In this document: positions 11,580 through 22,453 of the stretch, one piece after another
How the letters are laid out: each line of letters begins with the position of its first letter
Numbering within the stretch: the first letter of the stretch is position 1
DNA from: Rana temporaria
Lineage: Eukaryota; Chordata; Amphibia; Anura; Ranidae
Assembly: GCF_905171775.1 (NCBI RefSeq)
Contig: NC_053497.1
Coordinates: 100,556,157-100,620,156, forward strand
Reading direction: 5' to 3'
DNA: 64,000 nucleotides
Notes under the pieces: generated by a model
What the model was told of the DNA's origin: nothing
The model's input: only the letters and a program-made list of their open reading frames with translations
Databases searched by the model: none
Program-made: the position numbers and the translations under genes

Positions 11580-12370
11580 GGGAATTCATGCAATATTCCT
11601 CTGTGTGTTGCTGCACCCCTTTGATTAACAGTGGCACTAACCTAATGTATGCTTGGCAAATGTAGGTAAACCTGACACAGATTCACCAAAGTTAACAGAG
11701 CACCAATACGTGTGAATAGTTGAGCTGAAGTTTCCCTTGTAGCATGAAGGTGATGCTGCAGGCAGAATTCAAGAATATGTGAGAATCACATCTAATGACT
11801 GATTAAAAAGTTCCTGTACCTCATATTTTCTGATCAATAAAAAAAAACAAAAAACATAAAAAAACTATGCTAATAATCAAAACTAAATATGACTTCATCA
11901 AACAAAGCCGCAAACTTGGCTGTGAGATATAGCACAGTCCCAAAACATATAGTTTATACAAAGAGTTGCGCTAAAGAATATTAATCAAACACTGATAAAG
12001 AAAAAAGTCCCTGCAGTGGCAGGCTGGATTTAGATACTAACGTGATTATTTGTTCTCCTTGTAAGTGCAAACTTTTTATACCTAAAAATAACATTTTAAG
12101 GATTTATTACACTACGAGTCTTTATATTTTGGGGACCCATCCAGGTGATGATATCTTTACATGCCCTAAGAGATTGCTGGGACGCTTTAAAGTCCCTGGC
12201 TGAGTTTAAGACCCACATGAGTCACTGGTCTTCCGTGATAAAAGGTCTGTGCGAACTGGTAAGCGACCATTTTGCCTATGTTTTGCTGCGCAGTAAGAAT
12301 TCTACCCCCTGTCGATATTGTTGGGTGGTACCACCCCCTGAACATGACTCATTCAAATGGATTGCTAAGC
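11580..12370. other. No recognised gene
   Basis: AT-rich sequence to about 12120, then a more GC-balanced stretch that leads into the CR1 fragment. The part from 12145 may belong to the same LINE but no CR1 motif is clear before 12388. Confidence 0.35.
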
Positions 12371-12387
12371 AGGGCAATTACTTCTCC

Positions 12388-12887
12388 TCAGGATGTGGAA
12401 ACCTTGCAAGAAGATGTGAACAAATTAATGGGATGGGCAACTACATGGCAGATGTGGAAAAATGTAAAATAATGCATTTGTGTGGCAAAAATATGAATGC
12501 AATCTACTCACTAGGGGGAGAACCTCTGGGGGAATCAAGGATGGAAAAGGACCTGAGGGTCTTAGTAGATGATAGGCTCAGCAATGGCATGCAATGCCAA
12601 GCCGCTGCTAGCAAAGCAAACAGAATATTGGCATGCATTAAAAAGGGGATTAACCCCAGAGATAAAAGATGATTCTCCCGCTCTACAAGACTCTGGTCCA
12701 GCCTCTCCTGGAGTATGCTGTCCAGTTCTGGGCACCAGTCCTCAGGAAGGATGTACTGGAAATGGAGAGAGTACTGAGAAGGGCAACAAAGCTAATAAAG
12801 GGTCTGGAGGATATTAGTTATGAAGAAAGGTTGCGAGCACTGAACTTATTCTCTCTGGAGAAGAGACTGCGCCCCTGTCAAAACATT
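12388..12887 (+). mobile_element. CR1-type LINE fragment, C-terminal end of ORF2
   Basis: Translations in two frames give the CR1 C-terminal signature in order: [87 protein letters not shown] and [17 protein letters not shown]. There are frameshifts near 12450 and 12660, where the frame changes at a TGA after RDKR. No 3' end repeat is seen. Inactive and probably old. Confidence 0.85.
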
Positions 12888-15415
12888 TGAAACCCATCTT
12901 TCAGATAACCTTAACAAAAAAAACAGCTAACAAAACTACAAGTCAAGCATTTTAATTACCCCTCACACCAGAGTCAATAGCGTTACATCTTATATAACAG
13001 TTCCCCCCTAGAGTTCCCAGAGAGCCCTCCTTACATCGGAATGCACAGAGTTCCCCTTCACACTGGTAAATATGATCTAAAGAATGCTGTGGACTCTGGC
13101 GCCATCTTTATATACACTGTAAGGGGGGGACTCTGACACAAAGGGGATCTCTGTGGACTGGGATGTAGGGGGGCCTCTGATGTGAGGGGGTATCTGGTTA
13201 TCAGAGTCCAGAGATCCCACTTACATCAGCGTTTACTTTTACCCCAGATTCTGCAGAGTTCCCCCTTAAAGCAGTGTGCCAGACAATAAGTATTTCTAGA
13301 CAGGGGTCAGGTCAGCCATGGCAGCCCTGTTACAGCACAGAGCCTTTTACTTTATATAACCAGCCCTCCCTCCACAGTATGTGTGAGCATTTCCCCACCT
13401 TCATGGGACTACAAATTCCAGCATAGTATGCTGTGCTCTTATTTCTCTGCTGCTCCCCAGTCCCACACACAGTGTGACTGAGAATGATGACTGCACTGAT
13501 ATACAAGAGGACACCCTCTCTCCCTGCCTGCTGCAGTGCTGCACAAACCCAGCCATTGCCAGAGTCTGTGCCCCCACTACCCCCTTACCAGAGACCATGG
13601 CCACTGTTAGATATCATGGGGCCCCCTACAGCCTACCTGTTAGGGCCCATGACCCCACCCCTGGGCCCATCCCTGGCCCTGTCCTAACCTCAAAAAATAA
13701 TTCAGCTGTCTTCAAGTGATATTTATAATCCCTTGTGATACCTTGGGTAGTGACATATTCCTCTTTATGGAAAAATCTGGGGTTTATTAGACCCCTGATC
13801 CCTCCTCTGCCCTCCAAGGCTTAGTGGCTGCTTTCTTAGCTGGTACCAGCCAGGTAAATGCAGAACCAACACTGGAAGTGATGAAATCTTCATAACTTAT
13901 GGCCTCAGTTGTCACAGAGGAGAGGGAGAAACTGATGTTCCTCCTCTTTCTTTGTGCGCTGCCAATCCGACCAGATGGAATGGGAGAGCCTTTATTGCCA
14001 TTAACTACATACAAGAGAGGAGGAGTTGATATTCCAGCAAGCCGAATTAGAAAAAATAATCCCTCCATTTTACAGCCTCATGGGCCCCTGTGTTTGATCT
14101 CATGGGGCCCAAAAAAATATGATTTAGACTACAAAGGAGCCATGGCCTACAGGGAGAGGGGAAAGCATGAAAAATTTGCCTGCATCTTAATCAAGAGGAT
14201 CAGTCTCAGCATAAGGCACTGGCAGTACAGCCGTCCCTCCTGCTGGGCAGGTGGCTGGGCTCTGCTTTTGCACTGATAGGACCCTGAGTCAGAAGACCTA
14301 TGAGGAGACATCTCCTGACTCTCCAGGTGTCCTGTCGAGAAATACACCGGCCCAATGCCACCGCTATAGTTCTGGCTATAGCATCCCTGACAGCAGGCGG
14401 AGGAGTGATATTCAGCTGTCAGGGCTGCTGTAGCCGGAGCTGCCTGCTTACTCCGCGACCAGTGACTGCACTCACAGGAGTAAGAAATGAGAAATAGTCC
14501 CACTTGCAGCGCTGCCATTGTCCACTAGCAAAAGGAGATCCAGCCTATGCTCGGGAGCCTGGAGGAAAGAAGAGACCATCAGACCCTGGTAAGTGTATTG
14601 CTGCCCAGCCACTCACCAGTGCCCCCTTTATATGGCGCCCATGGAACTTGCCATGGCTGCCATACCCTAGATAAGCCCCTGCATGTGATCTCCCCAGTGG
14701 CGGGCTTCAGGGCAGAGGAGAGAGTGCTAACTATGGATGCAATGCCTAAGTGGAGATGTCACCCATAGGCTTACTACTGGGCATCTGTTGTCAGATGTCC
14801 CTCCTCTCCATCCTCTTCCCTGACTCAGGACTAACTGAACCAGAGCGACCTGAGAATAGGTACGTTTAAGCATCTTCCTTCTGCAGGGTATTTAGTATAG
14901 GAGTTAGAAGGTGGATGGAAGCCATTTTAAGCTTAGATAGTTCTAGCCCAGACTTTTACTTTAAGCATGGAGATTTAGGTTCTTCTGATATCTTTTCTTC
15001 ACTGGTTCTCTGTTTGTCAGATTAAGCTACAGGATCGAAAACTTTATTCACTAATTTGTTTTGAAAATTATTCTTTTTGGTTCCAGCACCATATGTGTTA
15101 ATGAGCTATTTAAGTTGCACTGGGTGAGATTTTCTTCCTACATTTGAAAGCAACCTGTTTAGTTGTTATCTGTAATATCCAATTTGCAGCTCCAAATAGC
15201 TGTTACATTTTGTAATTGTTGTTTAATTCCCTACTGCAGCGTAAACTGCAATGATAATGGTTGTGACTTTATGTATACTGCAAACACTGCGGTGCTCACC
15301 TTTCAGGCTGGAACATACCTACTCATATCACTACCTCAACAAGTGTGTGCTGCTAAAATATGGGCTTTAGTAGTAAGAAATTACTCCCAGTGTGGATGAC
15401 TTTGCTAGTCAAGTC
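12888..15415. other. Unassigned sequence, probably repeat-derived
   Basis: 12995-13275 contains repeated CAGAGTTCCCC and TTACATC motifs in both orientations, suggesting a decayed fold-back or tandem element. 13300-14760 is GC-balanced with several open frames of 60-125 codons, none with a recognisable domain. 14800-15410 is AT-rich. I see no convincing exon. Confidence 0.35.
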
Positions 15416-15418
15416 TAA

Positions 15419-15622
15419 TGCCTTGTACACACAATCGGAATTTGGGCTACACACGATCAAAATATCTGATGGAAAAAGTCGTACTTGTTCCATCGGATAT
15501 TCCAATTGTGTGTAGCTCCATCAGAGGTTTTTCATTGGAAATTCCGATTAATTCCATCGGAGTTTAGATATAGAACATGTTCTATTTTTCTATGATGGAA
15601 TTCTGATCGTGTGTACGAGGCA
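15419..15622. mobile_element. Harbinger-type MITE, family B (copy 1)
   Basis: TAA flanks at 15416-15418 and 15623-15625. The left end is TGCCTTGTACACACAATCGG; the right end, reverse-complemented, TGCCTCGTACACACGATC. The interior carries TTCCATCGGATATTCC and AATTCCATCGGAGTTTAGAT, followed by GAACATGTTCT. These motifs are shared with 33033-33268 and 44622-44844. Confidence 0.85.
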
Positions 15623-15625
15623 TAA

Positions 15626-17495
15626 GGTTTACCAGACATGTTTAACTAATTGAAGACGGTGTCTGCAAAAATTTTGACCAGGGTAAGAAAAAAGGCGGAT
15701 AGGCATCCTTAAAGAGATGAGTTTTTAGAGATTGCCCAAAGGCAGACAGAGTAGGAGATAGTAGTTTCAGGTAAAGTCGTTGAGGTAACGTGTTCCAGAG
15801 AAGTTGAAAAGCTCTGGTGACGTCCTGGAGGCAAGCATGGGAGATGGTGAAGAGGGAGCTAGAGGACTGGAGGTTTTGGGAAGATCAAAGAGGACGGTTT
15901 GATTGATATTTTGGTTGGAAGGTTTGGCTTGGAGATTTATGTTGATATTTTACAGGTTATACTGTGATGATGGGTCATATTTAACATGGTACCTTTATTT
16001 TTTATCAGTCCGGTATTTCGGTCTATTCTACGCAGCTTGTCAAACTCATGTAATACACATAACTGTCTGGATAAATAATTAAAAAATATTTGTACAATTC
16101 CTAATTTAATTTTATGGTTGACTTGAGTTCTGCTTTCATATTTTGTTCTTATACTTCCCTTTCTTATAATAGTTTCTTCTGTTTATACAGCTAATGGAAA
16201 GATTTGTGTCTGAGCTCTCTGTCCCTTGGAAATACAAAGTTTTCCTTTATTTTATGGAATTGTTCTTTCTTCTCACTGTAATAAAATGTATGCCTTAAAT
16301 CCATTAATTACCTCTTCTGAATATTTGCAGAATTGTTTGATTATTATATGGGAATCCAATTTCCCAAGACACATGCATTATTTTAAGTAAGTATTTTAAG
16401 TAAATGTATGCCTGCTAGAAGTAAACCCTGCGCTGGAAACTGAGGAATATACTACAGTATATCATACAGAACTTAGAATGAACAATTCCCTAGAGAAACA
16501 GTTGTGTTTAATTAAATGAACTGACAGTCTTCTGGAGGTGAGGATTCCCCAGTAGAAGCCAATGCCATGTGATCTAAAGCATATTTTAAAAATAAAACCA
16601 TGATTAAAACAGAGATTTCAGGGTGATGGCACTTCATTGGTTAATGTAAACCTTACCTTTCATTGAGCATGTCAACTATGTATTGTATCCATTATCCATT
16701 CTACCACCTCTTTCTTTTCTGTAATATTCACCTTCAATCCAGAGTTTTTCTCTACAAGACTTTTTTTTCTGATGCTAGATGTCTTCATTCAGATGACCAG
16801 CTTCATTCAGCCCGCTTGCTCTAAACTGGGGTTGTCCTGGACCCACTCTAGCTTGTGACAGGGCAGTGAAAGCAGCACAGTGACCAGCTCATCTCTTCCG
16901 TGCTTTGCTTTCTCCTCCTATCTGCATACTTCTTGTCAGCACATGAAATGATTGGCTCCTTGTGCTGCTTCTTCCCCTTGTTCTCCAGCCCTGCTGTAAA
17001 GGGACTATAAAAGGCTGATACCAAGTCATATTTGGGAGCTTATGCAGCTGGTGTTTTAAAACAGGCCTTGTGTTTTAATGTGTGCGCTGTAAAGCAAAAC
17101 AATAGATGTGTCCTAAGAATGTTATGGAGCTCCAGCAAAATGGTAACAACACCTTTCCTAGCATACTGACGGCAGATAATTCTGAGTGCCAGGTGAGGCA
17201 CTAGTCCCTGTGAGTGTACATTTTTTATGGTTTTGAAAACAAGTCTGAAAAAAACAGTGTTTTGGATGGTGAAACATCAAGAGGCTGATCAGAGGCATTA
17301 ACCTCAGTGCATGCTCAGGGGGTCAACTATTTGTGGTGAGTGCAGTCCTGGGAGGGCACATGAGTGGTGATGGGAGGGATATCACGTTTTCTTCAGCATG
17401 GAGCACAGCACTTTATGTCAAATCAATTTGCATCTTATTCCACCTATAATGGTTTGTATAATATACTGGTTAGTACAGCTATCTTCATTAATTGA
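15626..17495. other. No recognised gene; possible LINE 3' remnant at 15640-15960
   Basis: 15640-15960 reads on the minus strand like a heavily decayed repeat, with phrases such as TTCCAGAG and GGTTTTGGGAAGATC. The remainder is AT-rich intergenic sequence. No exon or RNA gene is recognised. Confidence 0.3.
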
Positions 17496-17497
17496 TA

Positions 17498-19102
17498 CAG
17501 TGGGGATCGAAAGTTTGGGCACCCCAGGTAAACATTTGTATTAATGTGCATAACAAAGCCAAGGAAAGATGGAAAAATCTCCAAAAGGCATCAAATTACA
17601 GATTAGACATTCTTATAATATGTCAAAAAAAGTTAGATTTTATTTCCATCATTTACACTTTCAAAATTACAGAAAACAAAAAAATGGCATCTGCAAAAGT
17701 TTGGGCACCCTGCAGAGTTAATATCTTGTACTGCCCCCTTTGGCAAGGGGGCAGTACAACGCTTTTGTAGCCAGCCAAGAGTCTTTCAATTCTTGTTTGA
17801 GGTATCTTTGCCCATTCTTCCTTACAAAAGTCTTCCAGTTCTTTGAGATTTCTGGGCTGTCTGTCACGCACTGCTCTTTTAAGGTCTATCAATAGATTTT
17901 CAATTATGTTGAGGTCTGGAGATTGTGAAGGCCATGGCAAAACCTTCAGTTTACACCTCTTGATGTAATCCCCCATGGATTTTGAGGTGTGTTTAGGATT
18001 ATTATCCATTTGTAGAAGCCATCCTCTCTTTAACTTCAGCTTTTTCACAGATGGCATCAAGTTACCATCCAAAATTTGCTGAAATGTTATCGAATCCATT
18101 TTTCCTTCTACTCGTGAAATGTTCCCTGTGCCACTGGCTGCAATACAACCCCAAAGCATGATTGATCCACCCCCATGCTTAACAGTTGGACAGAGGTTAT
18201 TTTCATTAAATTCTGTGCCCTTTCTTCTCCAAACGTACCTTTGCTCATTCCGGCCAAAAAGTTCTATTTTAACCTCATCTGTCCACAGAACTTGTTTCCA
18301 AAATGCATCAGGCTTGTCTATATGTTCATTTGCAAAGTTCAAATGCTGATTTTTGTGGTGAGGACGTAGAAGAGGTTTTCTTCTGATGACTCTTCCATGA
18401 AGACCCTATTTGTACAAGTATCTCTTTATAGTGGAATAGTGTACCACAACTCCAGTGTCTGCCAGATCTTTCTGGAGGGATCGTGCAGTCAAACATGGGT
18501 TTTGAATTGCTTTTCTCACAATCCTGAGAGCTGTTCTGTCTGATATTTTTCTTGGTCTTCCAGATCTTGCTTTAACTTCCACTGTTCCTGATGACTGCCA
18601 TTTCTTAATTACATTCCGAACAGAGGATATTGACATCTGAAAACGCTTTGCTATGTTCTTATAGCCTTCTCCAGCTTTGTGAGCGTCAACTATTTTCAGT
18701 TTCAGTTTTCTAGACAACTGCTTAGAAGAACCCATGGTGCTGATTGTTGGGTCAAGGTCAGATGAGTATGGACATTTAAAACCTTTGAGATTGACATCAC
18801 CTGGTCTTCCCAGACGATGATTGAGAACAATCCATGACACTGGCAGGTCTCAGCTTTGCAAAGGGGGCAGTGCATGCTATAAATTCTGCAGGGTGCCCAA
18901 ACTTTTGCAGACGCCATTTTTTTGTTTTCTGTAATTTTGAAAGTGTAAATGATGGAAATAAAATCTAACTTTTTTTGACATATTATAAGAATGTCTAATC
19001 TGTAATTTGATGCCTTTTGGAGATTTTCCCATCTTTCCTTGGCTTCGTTATGCACAGTAATACAAATTTTTACATGGGTGCCCAAACTTTCGATCCCCAC
19101 TG
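17498..19102 (-). mobile_element. Complete Tc1-type transposon, 1,605 bp
   Basis: TA dinucleotides flank both ends (17496-17497 and 19103-19104), as Tc1/mariner insertion requires. Both termini read CAGTGGGGATCGAAAGTTTG. They form long TIRs of about 225 bp that differ at few positions. Each TIR contains an outer AAAGTTTGGGCACCC and an inner AAAAGTTTGGGCACCCTGCA, the IR/DR arrangement of two transposase-binding repeats per end. It encodes a single minus-strand transposase. High TIR similarity implies a relatively recent insertion. Confidence 0.95.
17653..18735 (-). pseudogene. Tc1 transposase, interrupted by one in-frame TAG
   Basis: Starts at the ATG on the minus strand at 18735 (M-G-S-S-K-Q). 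Residues 1-109 form the paired-like helix-turn-helix DNA-binding region, with a GRPRK AT-hook-like motif near residues 59-63. A TAG at 18408-18406 interrupts codon 110. The frame then continues without shift to 17653. The catalytic DD34E triad is intact: D153 in LWTDE, D244 in QMDNNPKHTSK and E279 in SPDLNIIEN, with 34 residues between the last two. Total span is 361 codons including the end, slightly longer than the usual ~340 because the stop lies inside the TIR. As it stands it would give only a DNA-binding fragment unless read through. Confidence 0.93.
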
Positions 19103-19600
19103 TATATGTTTACTTTGTGGTCACACAATTTAAATAGCAATAGATTCCCAATTATTTGCTGACAATGTATTTGTTTATCTACTATTCACATATCAAAATC
19201 CAGCCTAAATCTAGTGTACAGAGGGGCCTTTTTTTTCTCAATGTAATGCAGTAACCATACAATACTAGATTCCAGTCGGCAGGAGATCAGCAGTGTGTTA
19301 CAGCTCAATTAACCACTTCACGACAGCCCTATAGCAGTTTACGTATTTAAATGGAATCCTGCACTTCCGGGTAGCGGGTGAAAACGCGCGCCACCAGCGG
19401 CAGTACATTAGTACAGTGACAGAGCATATTTTTAGCACTGATCACTGTATTAGTGTCACCGGTTCCCAAAAAAGTGTCAAAAGTGTCAGTTAGTGGCCGA
19501 TTTGTCTGCCGCAATATTGCAGTCCCGCTATAAGTCGCTGATCGTTGCCACTACTGCTAAAGAATAAATAAGAAAAATAAAAAGTCCATAAATATATCCC

Positions 19601-20823
19601 ATATATAGTATAAATAGCCGCGCCAATCTAAATACATTCAAATAAATGTCAGTCAATGAATGAAAATTGGTAAGATCTCAATGAAGACAATATCATCAGA
19701 TGGAGCCTTTGGTTTGCTTGATGAATGACACTCGGTTCTTAGAATTTGGTCAAACCACGAACACCCAGGTGACATGCATGCATTTAGTGCAAATCCTCCA
19801 CCGTAAGAATAAGCTGCTTACCAGACGGCAAGCCTTTATTGCAAATGGCTATAGCCCAGCCACGGCCTTTCAATCCTCTGGATACTCAGGGTGGAACACT
19901 TGTGTTAAGCAGCGAGATCCAAGCCTCAGCAATAGGTTGGAAAAGAGTTGCGGTTCACTCTCGTTACCCCCCTCACAGGACAACAGCAATCAAGAGGTCC
20001 AGACACATATACCGAAAGATAAGAAGGGGCACAATAGCGTAATACCGCAGGATAAAAATATTTATTAAAAGTAATGTACTTACATCAGTACAAGTAAAAA
20101 CAGCGTGTGACAGTAAAAAGTAAAGCCGGCCGGCTTGAGGAGCCCTCCTCCTTGGCGTGGTGACGTCACTGACGCAGCCTCCCAGACGCGTTTCGTCACT
20201 AATGGACGTTTTCAACGTCCATTAGTGACGAAACGCGTCTGGGAGGCTGCGTCAGTGACGTCACCACGCCAAGCAGGAGGGCTCCTCAAGCCGGCCGGCT
20301 TTACTTTTTACTGTCACACGCTGTTTTTACTTGTACTGATGTAAGTACATTACTTTTAATAAATATTTTTATCCTGCGGTATTACGCTATTGTGCCCCTT
20401 CTTATCTTTCGGTATATGTGTCTGGACCTCTTGATTGCTGTTGTCCTGTGAGGGGGGTAACGAGAGTGAACCGCAACTCTTTTCCAACCTATTGCTGAGG
20501 CTTGGATCTCGCTGCTTAACACAAGTGTTCCACCCTGAGTATCCAGAGGATTGAAAGGCCGTGGCTGGGCTATAGCCATTTGCAATAAAGGCTTGCCGTC
20601 TGGTAAGCAGCTTATTCTTACGGTGGAGGATTTGCACTAAATGCATGCATGTCACCTGGGTGTTCGTGGTTTGACCAAATTCTAAGAACCGAGTGTCATT
20701 CATCAAGCAAACCAAAGGCTCCATCTGATGATATTGTCTTCATTGAGATCTTACCAATTTTCATTCATTGACTGACATTTATTTGAATGTATTTAGATTG
20801 GCGCGGCTATTTATACTATATAT
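19601..20823. repeat. 1,223-bp near-perfect palindrome
   Basis: The arms 19601-20210 and 20214-20823 are reverse complements across about 610 bp around the 3-nt loop TTC at 20211-20213. The only mismatch I found by direct comparison is C at 20150 against C at 20274. The arms encode the same 122-codon open frame head to head (19700-20068 plus, 20356-20724 minus), which has no recognisable domain. The centre contains GACGAAACGCGTC in each arm and a CCGGCCGG palindrome nearby. A transcript through this would form a ~600-bp duplex. Confidence 0.95.
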
Positions 20824-20892
20824 TGCTTTGTTTCTCCAACGTCAGCTGCTGCCTATAGACTTTGTGGGTGAAGCGCGGTTTTCTGTTTTTCC
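19603..20892. mobile_element. Insertion with 13-bp TSD containing a giant palindrome
   Basis: AAATATATCCCAT occurs at 19590-19602 and 20893-20905 as a perfect direct repeat. Removing the insertion restores the sequence expected from the second internal copy of the host element (TATATCCCATAGTTTG). The insert is a palindrome (19601-20823) plus about 70 bp of asymmetric right end with CAGCTGCTGCCTATAGAC and GTTTTCTGTTTTT. A long TSD plus a T-rich terminus suggests target-primed insertion, as with LINE- or Penelope-mobilised sequences. No reverse transcriptase is encoded. Confidence 0.8.
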
Positions 20893-21280
20893 AAATATAT
20901 CCCATAGTTTGTAGATGCTATAACTTTTGTGCAAACCAATCAATATACGCTTGCTGGGATTTCTGTGATTAGGCACAGTGGGAGCCGATTAGAGGGTAAT
21001 GCAGACTCAATTTCTATATCGGCACACGCTGATAGTTCCTTACAGAGGCAGAGCGGCAGTCTGCCTATGTAAACAAGGCAGATAGTCCTTCTGTCAGTTG
21101 TGAAGGCATGGATCCTGTGTTCCTGCAAAGCAGGGACAAGGATCCACGTCTTCCCCTAGTAAAAGCACCTCCCACACAGTACACAAACACTGGCTAGGCA
21201 CACAGTTAATCCTTTGGGCACCCTGATGTTAACCTCTTCCCAGCCAGTGTCATTAGTACAGTGACATAGCATATTTTTAG

Positions 21281-21402
21281 GTTTGAAAATGTGTTTATTG
21301 TCAATTTCACAAATATCACAAAGAACGACATAAAAATTCCAACTTAGTGACAATGTTAATAGACAAGGATAATGAGTTAGCTTGATGGCTATTGCCCATC
21401 AG
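21281..21402 (-). mobile_element. 122-bp LINE 3'-tail insertion
   Basis: AGCATATTTTTAG occurs at 21268-21280 and 21403-21415, a perfect 13-bp TSD. On the minus strand the insert ends in GACAATAAACACATTTTCAAA, a polyadenylation-signal-like tail. I infer a severely 5'-truncated L1-type insertion in the minus orientation. Confidence 0.7.
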
Positions 21403-21873
21403 AGCATATTTTTAGCACTGATCACTGTATTAATGTCATTGGTTCCCAAAAAAAGTCAAAAGTGTCAGTTAGTGTCCCATTTGTCCGCCGCAAAATTGCA
21501 TAAGTATATCCCATAGTTTGAAGACGCTATGACTTTTGCGCAAACCTATCAATTTACGCTTTCTAGGATTTATTTATTTTTTTACCCAAAAAAAATTGCC
21601 TAAATTGATGAAGAATTTGATTTTTTACATTTTTTTTTATTTAATATGTTTTATAGCAGAAAGTATAAAATATAGTTTTAGTCTTTTTTGTTTATAGCGG
21701 GGAAAAAAATGCAGAGGTGATCAAATACCACAAAAATAAAGCTCAATTTGTGGGGATTTTTTTTTTATTTGGTTACAGCGTCACATGACCACCCAGTTGT
21801 CAAAGTAACGCAGTGCCATATGCTCTCGTCTGGTCATAAAGGGGGTTAAATCTTCCGGAGCTGAAGTGGTTAG

Positions 21874-22453
21874 GTTAACAAGGCATTGATTGTACACTGC
21901 GAAGAGAGATCACACACTGCTTTAAGCCATAGGATCCAGTTACATCAGTGATCTGGCCACAGTGAGCGTAAATCTGGGTGCTACTGATCACTGTACTTTT
22001 CATTCCCCACCCCCATATTAATGACGCTTAGCAGAGCTCTTTGAAGTGTCTATGCTGCAGCAGAACCACGTGTGCTCTTTCTTCTCATCATCCTGAAAGG
22101 GGGCAAGGACCACTATACTGGCTGGTGGGAGTTCCTAACTCTGAAACAGTGCACTCCAATAATACATTGCATGATCATTGTCTTCTATCTATCACAGAAG
22201 GGCCAGCCAATTGATACAATACAGAGTGCCCCAGGTCTCCTTTCAGATAGGGAGATGATACATCATATGCGTTACACAGTTATGGACCATTGTATATTTA
22301 ATTCACTTTTAAATCCATCTATTATTTATTTTGTCATCGTAATGTGACATTCCTGTGTTTAGACCAATTTGTTTTTGTTCAGGTAAAAAGATTAGATTAG
22401 TCCTAGATTTGATCTGACGTGGTCATCATGGTATCCTATCAGCCTCTAACATT
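21874..22453. other. No recognised feature
   Basis: Mixed-composition sequence between two TTAA elements. A 91-codon open frame at 22072-22347 shows no domain and no splice context. Nothing supportable. Confidence 0.4.

Larger units (their letters stand above)
19309..21873. mobile_element. TTAA-type element, CCACTT termini (copy 1, interrupted)
   Basis: Left end TTAACCACTTCACGAC at 19309; right end GCTGAAGTGGTTAG, with the outer TTAA decayed to TTAG at 21870-21873. The CCACTT/AAGTGG termini and internal text (CACTGATCACTGTATTA, TATAACTTTTGCGCAAACC, CACCAAAATAAAGCTC-like) match the elements at 45924 and 47344. Part of the interior is tandemly duplicated (about 19390-20960 minus the insertion, and 21245-21570). 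It is interrupted by the palindromic insertion and by a 122-bp L1 tail. Non-coding. TTAA flanks are the hallmark of piggyBac-type insertion. Confidence 0.8.

Noticed and set aside
20185..20239. Complete hammerhead ribozyme
   Set aside because: The CUGANGA core half is missing at the required position; only a partial resemblance remains, reported as low-interest inference.
19700..20724. Two identical 122-codon ORFs in opposite orientation, as a gene pair
   Set aside because: Identity is forced by the palindrome. The frame shows no domain or start context.
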